From the NCBI RefSeq assembly GCF_019703515.2, contig NC_059365.1, positions 36,909,501-36,973,500 of the forward strand: DNA of 64,000 bases, given 5' to 3'. The position numbers were made by a program, and so were the translations under genes. Under the pieces are notes generated by a model, which saw only the letters and a program-made list of their open reading frames with translations, was not told the DNA's origin and searched no databases. Source of the stretch: Myxocyprinus asiaticus. Lineage: Eukaryota; Chordata; Actinopteri; Cypriniformes; Catostomidae. Of this stretch, positions 11,795 to 23,300 are shown one piece after another (position 1 is the first letter of the stretch; every line of letters starts with the position of its first letter).

Positions 11795-13090
11795 AATTTA
11801 AATAATATTTTAGAATGAAGATAAATTACCTCAATGAGGTAAATATTTTCACCTACATGTAAGTAAAAAATAAAAAAAATAAAATTTAAAACATTAAAAA
11901 GCATCTTCAAATATGCATACTTCTCAACAATATAGTATGCCAAAAACAGTATCCCAGTATTCATAAAAGAGTAAGTGAAAAATTCCCGGATGACCTACTA
12001 TTTCTGGTGAGATTCTTAAGTGTGCATCGACTGCTCTCATAATTACTAAAAAGAGCTAAAAAGATGTCACATTCAGACACTGTAAAAAAATAATTAAAAG
12101 AAAACATAACTGGAGAAACGTGAGTCAGATGGCTCTTTCCAACTGTGTTATGTAATATATATATATATATATATATATATGAAGGGACTTGTTCCTTGAG
12201 CTTAAATGGTGCTTGTTTTACAAAACCAGAGTAGATTATTTTTTGAAGTTGTTGATATTACATCTTATATTCTGGTAAGGAGACAATACCAATGTTCCCG
12301 GATATGTTTGTCTGGAATCTATTCTTACTGTTTGCGTCCATACCAAAAGAATGTACTTTTTACCAGCCGAGAAGTGTGACCATCATCAAATGCAGTACAT
12401 TCTCTGACAGTACTCAATTTCGGAAAGAGCTTGTCACTTTATTGTTTTATTACAAAATGCATATAAACTACTCCTGAATTTTAATCACATTGGTCTGTAT
12501 TATATATATATATATATATAAAAAAAATTAAAAAAAATAGATTGACATACACACTTTCTGAATGGTTAAATGCATGTTTTCTTAGATTAAATGTTGATAA
12601 TTGACGAATTTAGGTTTAATTTTCAAGAAATGTGAAGCCTAAAAGTCACTGCAATTGTGGAATCACCCTTTTAATGGTAGAAGAGCAATACTGGTAGAAA
12701 AAGGTGCTTCAGAAGATGCTGTCAGGCAGAGTTTGTTATTGAGGGTCGAGTCCTCACTGCACGACTCAATGTTCTGGAAAGGGGGAGACTGCAGCTGCTG
12801 AAACAGGAAGTCTGACACCCGCTAGGAGAACCGGGAGGGTGAGAGCCACGACTATACTATAATGTCACAAGGAAAGCATGCAAGTTTTACAGAGGAACTT
12901 CCTGTAGACTTGGGTGAATGTTCATATACATTGAACTAAGAGCTGTCCAAGCAAAGGAGGGGCCCATGGCGAGGTTGAATGCGGTGCCCGAGTTTTGAGT
13001 ATTTTTGTTACTCTTTTTATTCTCAATGATGAATATCCTTAGATTCTCATTACTGATACAATGATTTTTATTGAAATGAAAGGAAAATAA
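11795..13090. other. Unannotated sequence with short (TA)n arrays
   Basis: Short TA arrays lie at about 12152-12180 and 12501-12520. I see no supported gene. Confidence 0.5.
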
Positions 13091-13646
13091 ACTCACTTAG
13101 CACTTTATTAGGAACACTATGGTCCTAATAAAGTGCTCGACATGGTCTTCTGCTGTTATAGCACATCCGACTCAAGGTTCGACATGTTGTGCATTCTGAG
13201 ATGCTGTTCTGCTCACTACAATTATACAGAGTGGTTATCTGAGTTACTGTAGCGTTTCTGTCAGCTCGAACCAGTCTGGCCATTCTCTGTTGACCTCTCT
13301 TATCAACAAGGCGTTTCTGTCCACAGAACTGCCGCTCACTGGATATTTTTTGTTTTTGGCACCATTCGGAATAAATTCTAGAGACTGTTGTGTGTGAAAA
13401 TCCCAGGAGATCAGCAGTTACAGAAATACTCAAACCTGTCTGGCACCAACAATAATGCCATGGTCGAAATCACTGAGATCAATTTCTTTTCCCCATTCTG
13501 ATGGTTGTTGTGGACATTAATTGAAGATTCTGACACGTATCTGCATGATTTTATGCACTGAACTGCTGCTGCATGATTGGCTGATTAGATAATCGCATGA
13601 ATAAGTAGGTGTACAGGTGTTCCTAATAAAGTGCTCTGTGAGTGTA
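13091..13646 (-). mobile_element. Tc1/mariner deletion derivative
   Basis: The ends are inverted: ACTCACTTAGCACTTTATTA at 13091 and AATAAAGTGCTCTGTGAGTG ending about 13644. The minus-strand frame 13433-13125 encodes only the transposase helix-turn-helix part (GFSHTTVSRIYSEW, VTQITTLYNCSEQN). The catalytic domain is gone. The left end has an extra inverted copy of its own terminus (13117-13137), making a local hairpin. The interior is related to the hairpin element at 46332-47205. Confidence 0.75.
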
Positions 13647-14679
13647 TATACACTGTAAAAAAAATTGTAATAACGGACAAAGAATGTAAAAATACTACAG
13701 TAAAAAACTGTCAATTGGTTAACTGGTAGTTATCTCACCATGTATGGTGAAAATGTATATTTTTTATTTAAGAAGACAATTCTTGTAATTCTATGGTCAA
13801 ATATTGTTTACTTTAGAAGTAAAAACTATGATTTTCAAAACATGTACTTTTACGGTGAACAATTGTTAAAATTACGGTGAAGGAAATAATTCTCAGAAAT
13901 CCCTGTATGACTTGTCACATTTGATTATATTTTATTGAAATATTGTTTCTTCTAATTTTTTTATATCAGTTATGTACGTGGTACATGTACAGATGTAATA
14001 TTTTAAGTTGTTCAGTTAATATTTATTGCATTATTTTAGTGTCATGTGATATCCTGATGATGTTTTGTGTTTGGATGAGACACTGTTCACTGTCTACATA
14101 ACATTGTTCGTAGAAGGACCACTCTTGACGATATTTAAGTCATATGGCCTTTCGTATTACCTGCTGTGTTACTATGATGGTTAACAATACATTTAAAAGT
14201 GCAAACCAGATTTTTTTGGATTGGAGTATTAACATTATATAATTTAATGATATATACGGTAGTGAACTGTAAAATTTACAGGTACCAAAATGATATCCCG
14301 AAATGCCTGAAACATTGTCACTGTATTTTATAATAGTCATTTATATATGTATATAAGAGCCCTTTTTATTATAGTGTTCTTCATGCATATATCATTTCTA
14401 TTTTGGGGGTGAAATATGACCTGTTCTTGAGATTCACACAAGTTGCTGTCCTATTGTACAAGCTGGTTATGCTGGTTGCTTTTATTCAAGCTTGACCAAT
14501 TTGTTGGGTAACCAGCTAAAACCAGCATGAAAGTACTCAAAGCATATCTTATACCGGGCAATATGCAATGAGATTTAAGCTAGTCACCAGCTGAACCAGC
14601 TTTACTGGTGTACTGCAAGGGCATTGCTAAGTGACTGATGTTTACCGGCCCAGGTCAGAAGAGCCCATCCTCAATTTTA
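13647..14679. other. Unannotated sequence
   Basis: I see no gene. Around 14460-14610 there are repeated ACCAGCT/AGCTGGT words in both orientations, a common fish palindrome-rich pattern of unknown type. Confidence 0.45.
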
Positions 14680-14683
14680 TGAT

Positions 14684-14764
14684 TGTAAGGGGGTTTAAAG
14701 GAAAGGAGGCGAGAACCGGCTTGACAACTTTATTAACCCAAAAAAAAAAAAAAAAAAAAAAAAA

Positions 14765-14804
<40 letters not shown>

Positions 14805-14929
14805 CTGCAATTCTCTCTCTCTCTCTCGCACTGTCGTCCCCGGCCGCCTTTATCCCTTGCGCGCCCCATCAGGCTGATTGGGGACCTGGTGTCTCATTCC
14901 AGCCCGGCCCTGCCCTCCTCGGCTCTACA
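14684..14929. repeat. Left LTR-like direct repeat
   Basis: This 246-bp left copy has been expanded by an A20-plus run and an (AC)n run at about 14740-14800, which the right copy (15595-15818) lacks. Confidence 0.65.
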
Positions 14930-15179
14930 CTCCTCCCGGCGTTGCCTCAGGCCGGGGAGCCCCCGGCATGACGTACAAGGTGGGGAGCGTGCCTTATGCC
15001 CCGACTGCCAGCGGGTCCTCCCCGCCTTCCTCGACCTGGGAGGAAACAGGAGAAGAAAAAAAAAAAAAAAAACCCCCCACACAAAATGGCGAGGGAAAGG
15101 CCAACACGGAGCGACAGAGAGAGAGAGAGAGAGAGAAAATGCTCCGTCGCGTGGTCCTTGATCACTACTCCACCCTCTC

Positions 15180-15560
15180 AGGCAGACTGCAGCCGCTCCT
15201 CCCCGGGCGGACCGGAGTCAGACCTCCGACCCCCAGCGGACAGAACGCCCCTCCGCGTTCCCGGCGTCCCGTGGGGACTCTCCTCCGCCCCTGGCAGCGG
15301 CCCTACCACTCCAGGCGGTCGGGGAGTCGCTTCCCTCTTCCCCCCGCGGACGGCGGTCTTCTCTCGACCCCTCCGCGTTCCCGGGGGACGGCAGGGCACT
15401 CCTCCGCCCCCGGCTGCGGCTCCCTCGCTCCAGGCGGTCGGGGAGTCCCGTCCCCACTCGGCTCGCGGACAGCGGCCGTTCCCCGCGTCCGGGTGGTCGG
15501 GCTACTCCGTCCCCCGTCGGACGGCAGCGGCGCTCCCCTGGGTGGACGGTAGTGTCGAGG
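15180..15560. repeat. GC-rich degenerate tandem repeat
   Basis: Units of about 130 bp repeat two to three times, recognisable by CCTCCGCGTTCCCGG and CAGGCGGTCGGGGAGTC. GC content is far above the surrounding DNA. Long open frames here on both strands are a by-product of the composition. Confidence 0.65.
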
Positions 15561-16169
15561 ACCCTGCGACGGGAATCCCGGGTTTCAGCACCAGTGTAAG
15601 GGGGTTTAGAGGAAAGCAGGAGGCGAGAACCGGCTTGACAAATTAAATAAGTTATTAACCAAAGCACACAACTAAAAACACACAGTACAGCTGTCTGCAA
15701 TTCTCTCTCTCTCGCACTGTCGTCCCCGGCCGCCTTTATCCCTCGCGCGCCCCATCAGGCTGATTGGGGACCGGGGGTGTCTCATTCCAGCCCGGCCCTG
15801 CCTTCCTCGGCTCTACCATGATATTCTGGTGTCTCTCCTTCATTGTTAAGATCAGATTTTTTTAAGTTATTAGATGGTTTATCATTCACCAGGACAAAAT
15901 TGCAAGCTGCACGATTTGAGGAATCATTCATGTCCACAGTACGCACTGAAGTTTAATAACTAAAATGAGGGGTTCCAAAATCTCCAATGATGGTGATATT
16001 AGAATACAATTTTAGAGTTTGTGATCATGTTCCTCCTGTGTTTGGCAGAGCTGTGAATGCTGAGGCCAAACACACTGTGATCCAAACAACCTCGTAAGAG
16101 TTAATAAGTAGCAGATATGCATCCTTTTTTCTGAGGGGCATCTGTTTGTGTTTAAGGGTAGCTTTACAG

Positions 16170-16394
16170 ATGAATGTGAAAGACTTTGGCAAGCAGGGAG
16201 GTGAGGAGGAGGATGACAAGGGGGAAGATGAACTACAGAGCTTTGTGGAGAAGGATGAGTTTGAGGAAGAAGATTGTGGAAAGTATATGGCCACAACAGA
16301 GGCTGGACAGATGCAGTTCAGTGCAGGCAAACGTTCAGGCCAACAGCAAATGCATGAGGACAGCTCTGCACAGCAGAGGGAGGGTGGTGAGCAG
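16170..16394 (+). CDS. Possible orphan exon, acidic protein
   Basis: A 225-bp open segment (75 codons) sits between a plausible acceptor (GGGTAGCTTTACAG) and a good donor (CAG|GTAACA). It encodes an acidic, Q/S-rich peptide (KQGGEEEDDKGEDEL, then KYMATTEAGQMQF). I do not recognise it, and no neighbouring exon was found. The open frame extends from 16146 to 16424, so it could also be a chance ORF. Its acidic, non-repetitive composition is unlike nearby junk, which is the only reason to list it. Confidence 0.3.
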
Positions 16395-17053
16395 GTAACA
16401 GCCTTACTCAGGCAGCAGTATTGAGTCACACACACACTATATAGCACCACTTAAAGTGGAAATAACACTGCCTAATACTTTTTCACAACTTGGTATGTGT
16501 AATTTACAATCCACATGATCCCCAATCAAACTATGGGTTTTGTGGCTTTTAGTCTTTGAAACAATCTGTTTGCAGAATTCTGACTAGTGCCAAATTAAAA
16601 ATAAGGGAATGGACCAATATTCAGAGCATGACTGCATCTAATCTATAAACATGTTTGTTATGGAGGCCATGAAAGCCATTGTGTCCCCTTAGACAAGAGC
16701 TATCAATGTCAAGCTTGTGTTTGTTATTAAAGATTTAGTTGAGATTTCTCTGCTTGCGCAAAAGTGTTTAGCTAATACTCCTTCCTCGCCAGGGATTATT
16801 TTCTTTGGCACAGCGCGTGCAGTCCATGATTCAGAGCTGCTCATGGGCTCAGGCCCGTGGAGAAGCATAAAATGAACATTCATGGAATATGCAGATGCAG
16901 AAAACAGTGGCAGACGACCACAGAAAGAGCGAAAGTGTTCGAAGTCTCTCACCCAGGCTGATGTAGCCATGCGGAGCACGGCTGCTACACAGACTCTTTC
17001 CATGAAATAATATGTGATATTCAGTGAGCCAAGATGGGAGTAGAGACTCGTTT

Positions 17054-17330
17054 TTAAAGGGATAGTTCTTCATAAAATGGAAATTCTGTCATCATCTACT
17101 CACCCTTCAAAATCTGTAGGATCTTCCCCCATGGAATACAAAAATAAGTAATTTTGCAGAATATCCAGGCTGCTCTTGCTTGCAGTATTTTGTATTCTGT
17201 GGAAAAAGAAAAATCATACAGGTTTCAGTCAACATGACGGTTGTTCGATTTTTGGAAACTCTCTTTGACTTACCAGACCTGCACGTGTAGCTCACAATAA
17301 AGCGGCTAAATATTTCAGATGACAAGCTTT
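17054..17330. mobile_element. TTAA-type MITE, left part
   Basis: It begins TTAAAGGGATAGTTCTTC and carries TCATCATCTACTCACCC. The right end is not recognisable. Confidence 0.5.
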
Positions 17331-18440
17331 GTAGATTACACTGTAAAAGATTATGACTAGGGTGTGACTGATTCCTCTGGCAATAGGTTTTAGAATCTCT
17401 GACATACCTTTTTCCTCACCTCAGGCAAATCAGAGGGTAATATTAAACCTTTGTGCCCTTCCATTCTGGTGTTTGTGTTGAAAAACAAAGTCTGAGTTAT
17501 TTTTCTCTCTCTCTTTGTAATTGAAATTTCTAAGCTGCCACACCTGCATAAAATGTAAAGTGAGAGTTTATCTGCAGAGATATGAAAACCTGCCATTCCA
17601 GCCATTTATTCATAGAGAAGAATGCAGAAGTGCTTGTTCAGACAGGCTGGGGTAATTTCATGTTTGCCTGTTCAATTTTGAAAAGTTGTTGTTCTGCTCT
17701 GGAATGCAAAGCAAAGTGCATGTGGCATTGGATATATAATAGCTTAGCTCCTTAATTACTAATGAAATATATTTGCAGGTCTTGTGCTTTTATATCAACT
17801 ATGGCTTTGTGGTTGGCACATGTTATGTGAGGCAGATTTGTGTTCTCATAGAAAAATACCCCATATACATTGTTCTTGTACTAACTCAGTTCTTCCATGC
17901 CCCTGGTACTGCCTTGGTAGCTTCTTTGCATCAGTGGATTCATTAATCGCATCTGCCAGTGTATGGTGAGTTTCAATGAGAAAAACATTTCCAGACACAT
18001 AATTCCATGTAGATCAGCATCTTCATGCAAATTAGAGTCATTTATAAGAACTGTAACTTAGTACTCAGAGCCCATGGGAGCTGATTCTAAATGAGCAATA
18101 TCATAACATGGATCACTGGAATACCTCATTCTGATTAGTCAGTCGAAGCATTCTGCAGACAAATGTTTTTGTATAATGACCGTTTAACTGTAAAATTGAC
18201 CGTTCTTGTCCCATGCAACTGATTTCCTTCACAGCTGTCTCATTTCACTCAAGGGTCTTTTTCTTCTCACATAGTAAAATCCTATCTATTATCTATAACT
18301 ATAATCTATTTTTGTACAGTATATAATTTAAGTAGCCATGGAATAATTGGGATAACATAGTCAATGCTGACAGAAATTAACCAGTGCAGGGCCAAAAACA
18401 CGCATCTGGAGGCAAAAATGCTTTGTTGAAATCACCTCTA
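17331..18440. other. Unannotated intergenic sequence
   Basis: I see no supported gene or element. Confidence 0.5.
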
Positions 18441-19135
18441 TATAAGGCCACGTCCACTCATAATTTTTCATTTGAAAACACATTACATTTACAATACGTT
18501 TATGCCTCGCATCCACACTAGAACTGCGTTTTCCTCCACCGAAAACTGAGCGTTTTGAAAACGCTATCAGACCACATCCACACTAATCTGTTTTAAGGGT
18601 TTCCTAACATTAGCGTTTTCCAAACTATGCTACATTTTTGGTGGATGTGGATGAGAAGACTAAATGTAGCAAAATTAATTCATTTTCAAACAAAACGTAT
18701 TAGTGTAGACATGGCCTCGGTAAGGGGAACTTTGGAAAAAGATGATGTTAGGAAAGTTAAAACTGAGTTTTCGTTTAAAAACGATTTTTTTCTTCACTGT
18801 TTACGCCTTGCATCCACACTAGAACGGCATTTTCCTCCACCGAAAACTGAGCGTTAAAAAAAAAAAAAAAAAAAAAGCTCTCAAGCCACATCAACACTAA
18901 TCTGTTTTCTCTTGACAGCACCCTTTTTTATAGGCTTCCTAACATCAGCAATTTCCAAAGTATGCTGTAATGGAGTGTTTTTGAAATGCTCATGTCCCAC
19001 TACTCTGTTTTCTTTTAAGAACTCCCCTTTTTAAGGGTTTCCTAACGTCAGCGTTTTCCAAATTATGCGATAATGGAGAGTGTTTTCGAAACGCTCCTTT
19101 TTTGGTGGAGGAAAATGCTATTCCAGTGCAGATGA
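18441..19135. mobile_element. Tandem MITE copies, GGCCACGTCCAC family
   Basis: The first copy runs from AAGGCCACGTCCACTC (18444) to GTAGACATGGCCTC (18717). Two further degraded copies follow to 19135, sharing TTTTCCTCCACCGAAAACTG and TTTCCTAAC words. An A20 run lies at about 18856. Confidence 0.5.
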
Positions 19136-19192
19136 TGTAATATCCAGATTATTCATCATACTGATTATATGGTTAAAAAAATACCCTTATTA

Positions 19193-19262
19193 ATCAGAAT
19201 CAGAATGAGCTTTATTGCCAAGTATGCTTACACATACAAGGAATTTGTCTTGGTGAAAGGTA
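19193..19262 (-). mobile_element. L2-type LINE 3' stub
   Basis: AATCAGAATGAGCTTTATTG and the following CAAGTATGCTTACACATACA match the 3' end of the LINE at 9081. Only about 70 bp remain, a very short 5' truncation. Confidence 0.7.
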
Positions 19263-20164
19263 CGAAATAGCCCTAAATATCAACTGTACTTAAAGCCCTT
19301 TGTTACAAGAGATTACTATGATACTCTCCCATCTCACTCTGGCTAGGTCTGCTTATTTATAGCCAGGACTGAAACTTTTCAAAAAAGAACAGAGGAGCTG
19401 TAACATGGATTTATAAACCAGGATTAAAATTAGAACTTTTTTTTTTTTTTTTTGTTATTTAGTTAATATTGAAAAGCAGTAAACACTACCCTGTCATCAT
19501 CTTTATCATTACACAGACATCTATTTGAAGAGCATTGGTTAATGTTCAACATGCCTGTGAAAAAGAGATTAAGTATTTCACAATAACTGCATATAAAATT
19601 ATTCTGGTTAGTCATTGCTTTTCCCACTCCAAATATCTTAATTTCCTGCAACTACCATAAAAAGAACTTCTTCAACCACAAGCCAGCTTCAGAAAATACA
19701 GAAACGTCGCCCCCTCATGGACGTAGAGGACAAAGTCAGACAGCAACCAAAGAAATTGTTGTGCAGTTATCTAGATAAACATTTACTCCATTTTTAAATC
19801 ACTGGACAAAACAACCAGTTTGCATCAGCCGTTTCCCCATGTGCAATCATTTCTATATGTATGTATCTATATATAGTGTAAAATGTGAGTGCTAGACTTT
19901 TAAGTAAACATTAAGTAACAACGGTTTGATCAAGAAGTTTATTCTATTTTTACCCAATCAAAAATATATTGTTCTTAATAAAAGCAATAATATTTCCTGT
20001 TGTATAGTGACTTCTCTTCCGTGGTGATCAGTCCGACAACCCAAACAAACCAATGCAAGACTCCTGTTAAGAGGGTTTGCCCATTGCAGTGGACATTTGA
20101 CAGCTGATGAGTGTACTTCAATCATGTCCGGTTGTAATCTGGGAAATGGTGTTTGATGTGTCCA
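19263..20164. other. Sequence downstream of exosc3
   Basis: This is expected to hold the exosc3 3' UTR on the minus strand. An AATAAA-type signal was not assigned with confidence. No other gene is seen. Confidence 0.4.
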
Positions 20165-20372
20165 CTAGAGAGAGCCTTCTGCCACCTTTTTGAAGAGTAT
20201 CTGTCTCTGCTGGGAAGTCATGTTCTCACAGGTCTCTAGTAGATTGGCCACTATCAATGTCTGCTGAACAGTCTTTGCCTTTACCCAAACTCTGCCATTC
20301 ATCCCAACAACCGACTCGAAGGGAAAAATCTTCTCCAGGTCCTTCACTATTTCACTTTGAGGAGCCAGAAGC
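20165..20372 (-). CDS. exosc3: exosc3 exon 4 (KH region, stop)
   Basis: This 208-bp terminal coding exon encodes [33 protein letters not shown] and the C terminus KKVAEGSL followed by TAG. The GMNG motif is the RRP40 signature of the KH domain. Confidence 0.92.
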
Positions 20373-23300
20373 CTGCAAGGGAGGACAAGCATTATTCTTT
20401 TTAGCTTTGAAACAAAATAATAGGTTAGCTGAGCTACTGTGAAATTCAACTTATACTAGTCCATGATTTCAAAGCTGTATTAAAGGGTACTAATGACTTG
20501 CTGGACTGTAGTCTACAAACCTGCGCACTAGTCCCAGTGACACTTTAAAGAGCAGCCCATCAGCTCCAAACACCCCCATCCCATTGGCTCTGCCACTGCT
20601 GTCTATACACACCAGCTCAGGCTCCATATCTTTGTTGGCAATTGTGAACTGACCGTACACCAGATCTCCCACCTGCAGGACAAAATAACACAGACACAAT
20701 TCAATGTTATGTGCTGTGCTATATTTAATGATTGCTCTATAATTAGTCATAGAAGCATAATAATCCACAGTGTGCTCAAAGAAATCATTTAATGTTTGGG
20801 ACCAACTTAACCCTTTAAGCTCAGATGGGCCTGTGAGAAACGTATTTTTTTGTCAAAATATCAATAACTATATTCTTGACCAAGACAAAATGGGTATCGT
20901 TTGAAAGCTTAGAAGCTCTACTTTACAATGCATGCAGGCATTATAACCAAAACAAGTGCTTTGAAATTTTCTGTTGTTCTGTTTTGATCGTTTATATAAA
21001 AAAAATTGCACTGTACATATTATTGCAATCAGAAAAACATTACTCATCAAATAGCCATGTGTCATATGTCATTGAAAAGCTCTCAAAGAGTAGAATACAA
21101 CCATCTGTTTTACTCACAGATAAAAATATAGCGAGTAATAACCAAGTAAATGTATTTGACATTTATTTTTCATGCGAAAAGATAGTGCTTATATGTCACG
21201 TTTTCGCTTATAACATCACGAAAAATAGACAGAACATGAAATATCACATACCATTACTTAGATGAGGTGATTATCTTTCAAATGAGCCAAAACACAATGC
21301 AATCGAATGCATAGATCAATAGATAATCCACATGAAGCACAATGTGCACAGCATCTGGCTTTCTGGCTGAAAACACGTTAGCTTTCCTGGATCAGTTGAC
21401 ACCACTGGAAATGATGTAGCATCATGGAATGCTAAACCAATCAGATTGGGTTCAGAGCAGTGCAAAAATCATCCATATTTGGGCAGAGACACATGTGATT
21501 GGTGACAGTTACATATGGCCACCAGGAGATGGCACCAAGTACACGACACAGACTCAATAAGCGCGTTTACATGCATGTTCTTACATCAGTTATGCTTAAT
21601 AAGCCGACAACGTGTGTGGCGTAGCATGTAAACACCTTTACCGGTGTTCTCACCGGCTTATCCAATGTGCGCATGTGCTCAGCGCATGTCTCTTCATGGT
21701 TTGACGTCAAAAGTAGAGAATAATGCGATTATTTCAAATCTCATGTAAACACGGTTTTCTTGCTTTGTCAGATTTTTTAAATAAGCTGATTTTTGGGAGT
21801 ACTGGTATCTCTATATATACGTTCTTATACCGATTATGCTTAATAAGCAGACAACGCGTGCAGTCATTTAAACGCAAACTGTATTCCAATATCGGCGTAA
21901 AGGCCATTAATGGCTCATGAATAACCCGGTCAACACTAGACGATATCATAATTTTCACACTGCTCCGAAGTTCACGCTCAAACCGAGTAACACCGGTATT
22001 ACCGCTGGTTGGACGCTAGGTGATACTATGGGGTAATTTTCGTTAAGCAATAGCCTACACAATAACACAAGGCAGCTTGATTTCAAACTTTTAATTTTAT
22101 TAATAATTTATTTCAACAAAAAATTCTGATGAAACTGAAAAAAATGAAGTGCAATTCAAATGCGTATTGTTCCGACTTTTTAAAAGATGGCTTTTCAACA
22201 GTTGTGAAGGGCAACATCTCTTTGGCAACAAACCTACTTCATCTGTGCATTCTCTCCATCATGGGGTATTATATGGGGTAATTTGTTGTCCGGGCAAATA
22301 CATCACTTATTATGGGTTGTTGAGGGTTTAATGTTGGTGTTTTGTTACCTTTCATCCCAGGACCCAGTATAGCTGCTTTAGAAGGGTAATGACTTTGAAT
22401 TAGTGCCCGACCGATTAATCAGTCGATCAATATTATCGGCCGATATTAGCCTTTCAAAGATATATTGGTATCGCAATATATGTTTTCCGATATGAGCAGA
22501 TATGAAAACTTTTTTTTTTCAGATCATATAATGCAGAAAACAATGCTTGGGGTGATTTAGAGTTGGTGTCATAATGTAGTTTGTCCAACAGAGTGTGCTC
22601 TGACTCCATTGTTTACAGAGCTGAGCTGACGGTGGTTTTGCAGACAGTGCGCAGTTAAGCGGTGTATTCTCGGTAAGTTGTTAACTAGTTTATGAAATAC
22701 ATACTGGAAAGTTATTAAACAATGACCCCACCATTTTCCCTTTTCAATATAATTAATATAACGTTAACCTTGTCCCTGACAACCATGTCACCCATGTTTA
22801 TCACATCTGTTTGCTATGTTAGCCAGCTCGTTTGTCAGTGCAGTCAATAATGTAGCAGATTGAAAGGTAAACATCAGAGCATCTTTTTGCAGTTCAGCAG
22901 ACAACGGTGCAGTGGTGGATTGTGTCTGTTGAGTGTTGATTTCACGCTACGTTGTTATCTAGTTGGTGAGACGCAATGCTGGAAAGTAAATAAAGTCCAT
23001 CTTTTACTCTCCGTGACAACGAGCTTATAGCTAACTAGCTAACCACGTAGCTACTTTAATACCTTGTCAGCTGAGTGGAAGCTAATGTGTAAACATGCAT
23101 TCACCAAACTGTTTTATTCAGGATTCACAGTTTGGTACCCCCTTCAACCAAACACTTCCAGTCATTGCATTTTCAAAATGTAATATATTAAAGTCTGGTT
23201 TTCCACCGTTGAAAGTTTCCCCTGAACTTTTATAGCAGAATACGGTGCAACACCGCTGCTTATCTCTTGTCTCGGCAGGTGTAAATGCTTCTTGTTTTAC

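Larger units (their letters stand above)
14684..15818. mobile_element. Miniature LTR-type element with GC-rich core
   Basis: Two direct repeats, 14684-14929 and 15595-15818, both begin TGTAAGGGGGTTTA and end in CA, and share CCCGGCCGCCTTTATCCC. A 4-bp duplication TGAT flanks the whole unit (14680-14683 and 15819-15822). TG..CA ends and a short target duplication are the hallmarks of an LTR retroelement. The 665-bp interior has no reverse transcriptase, so it resembles a terminal-repeat retrotransposon in miniature. I could not identify a primer-binding site or polypurine tract. Confidence 0.65.

Noticed and set aside
14631..15700. Several overlapping open frames of 60-224 codons on both strands
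   Set aside because: They are produced by GC-rich and simple-repeat composition inside the LTR-bounded element and conflict with each other.
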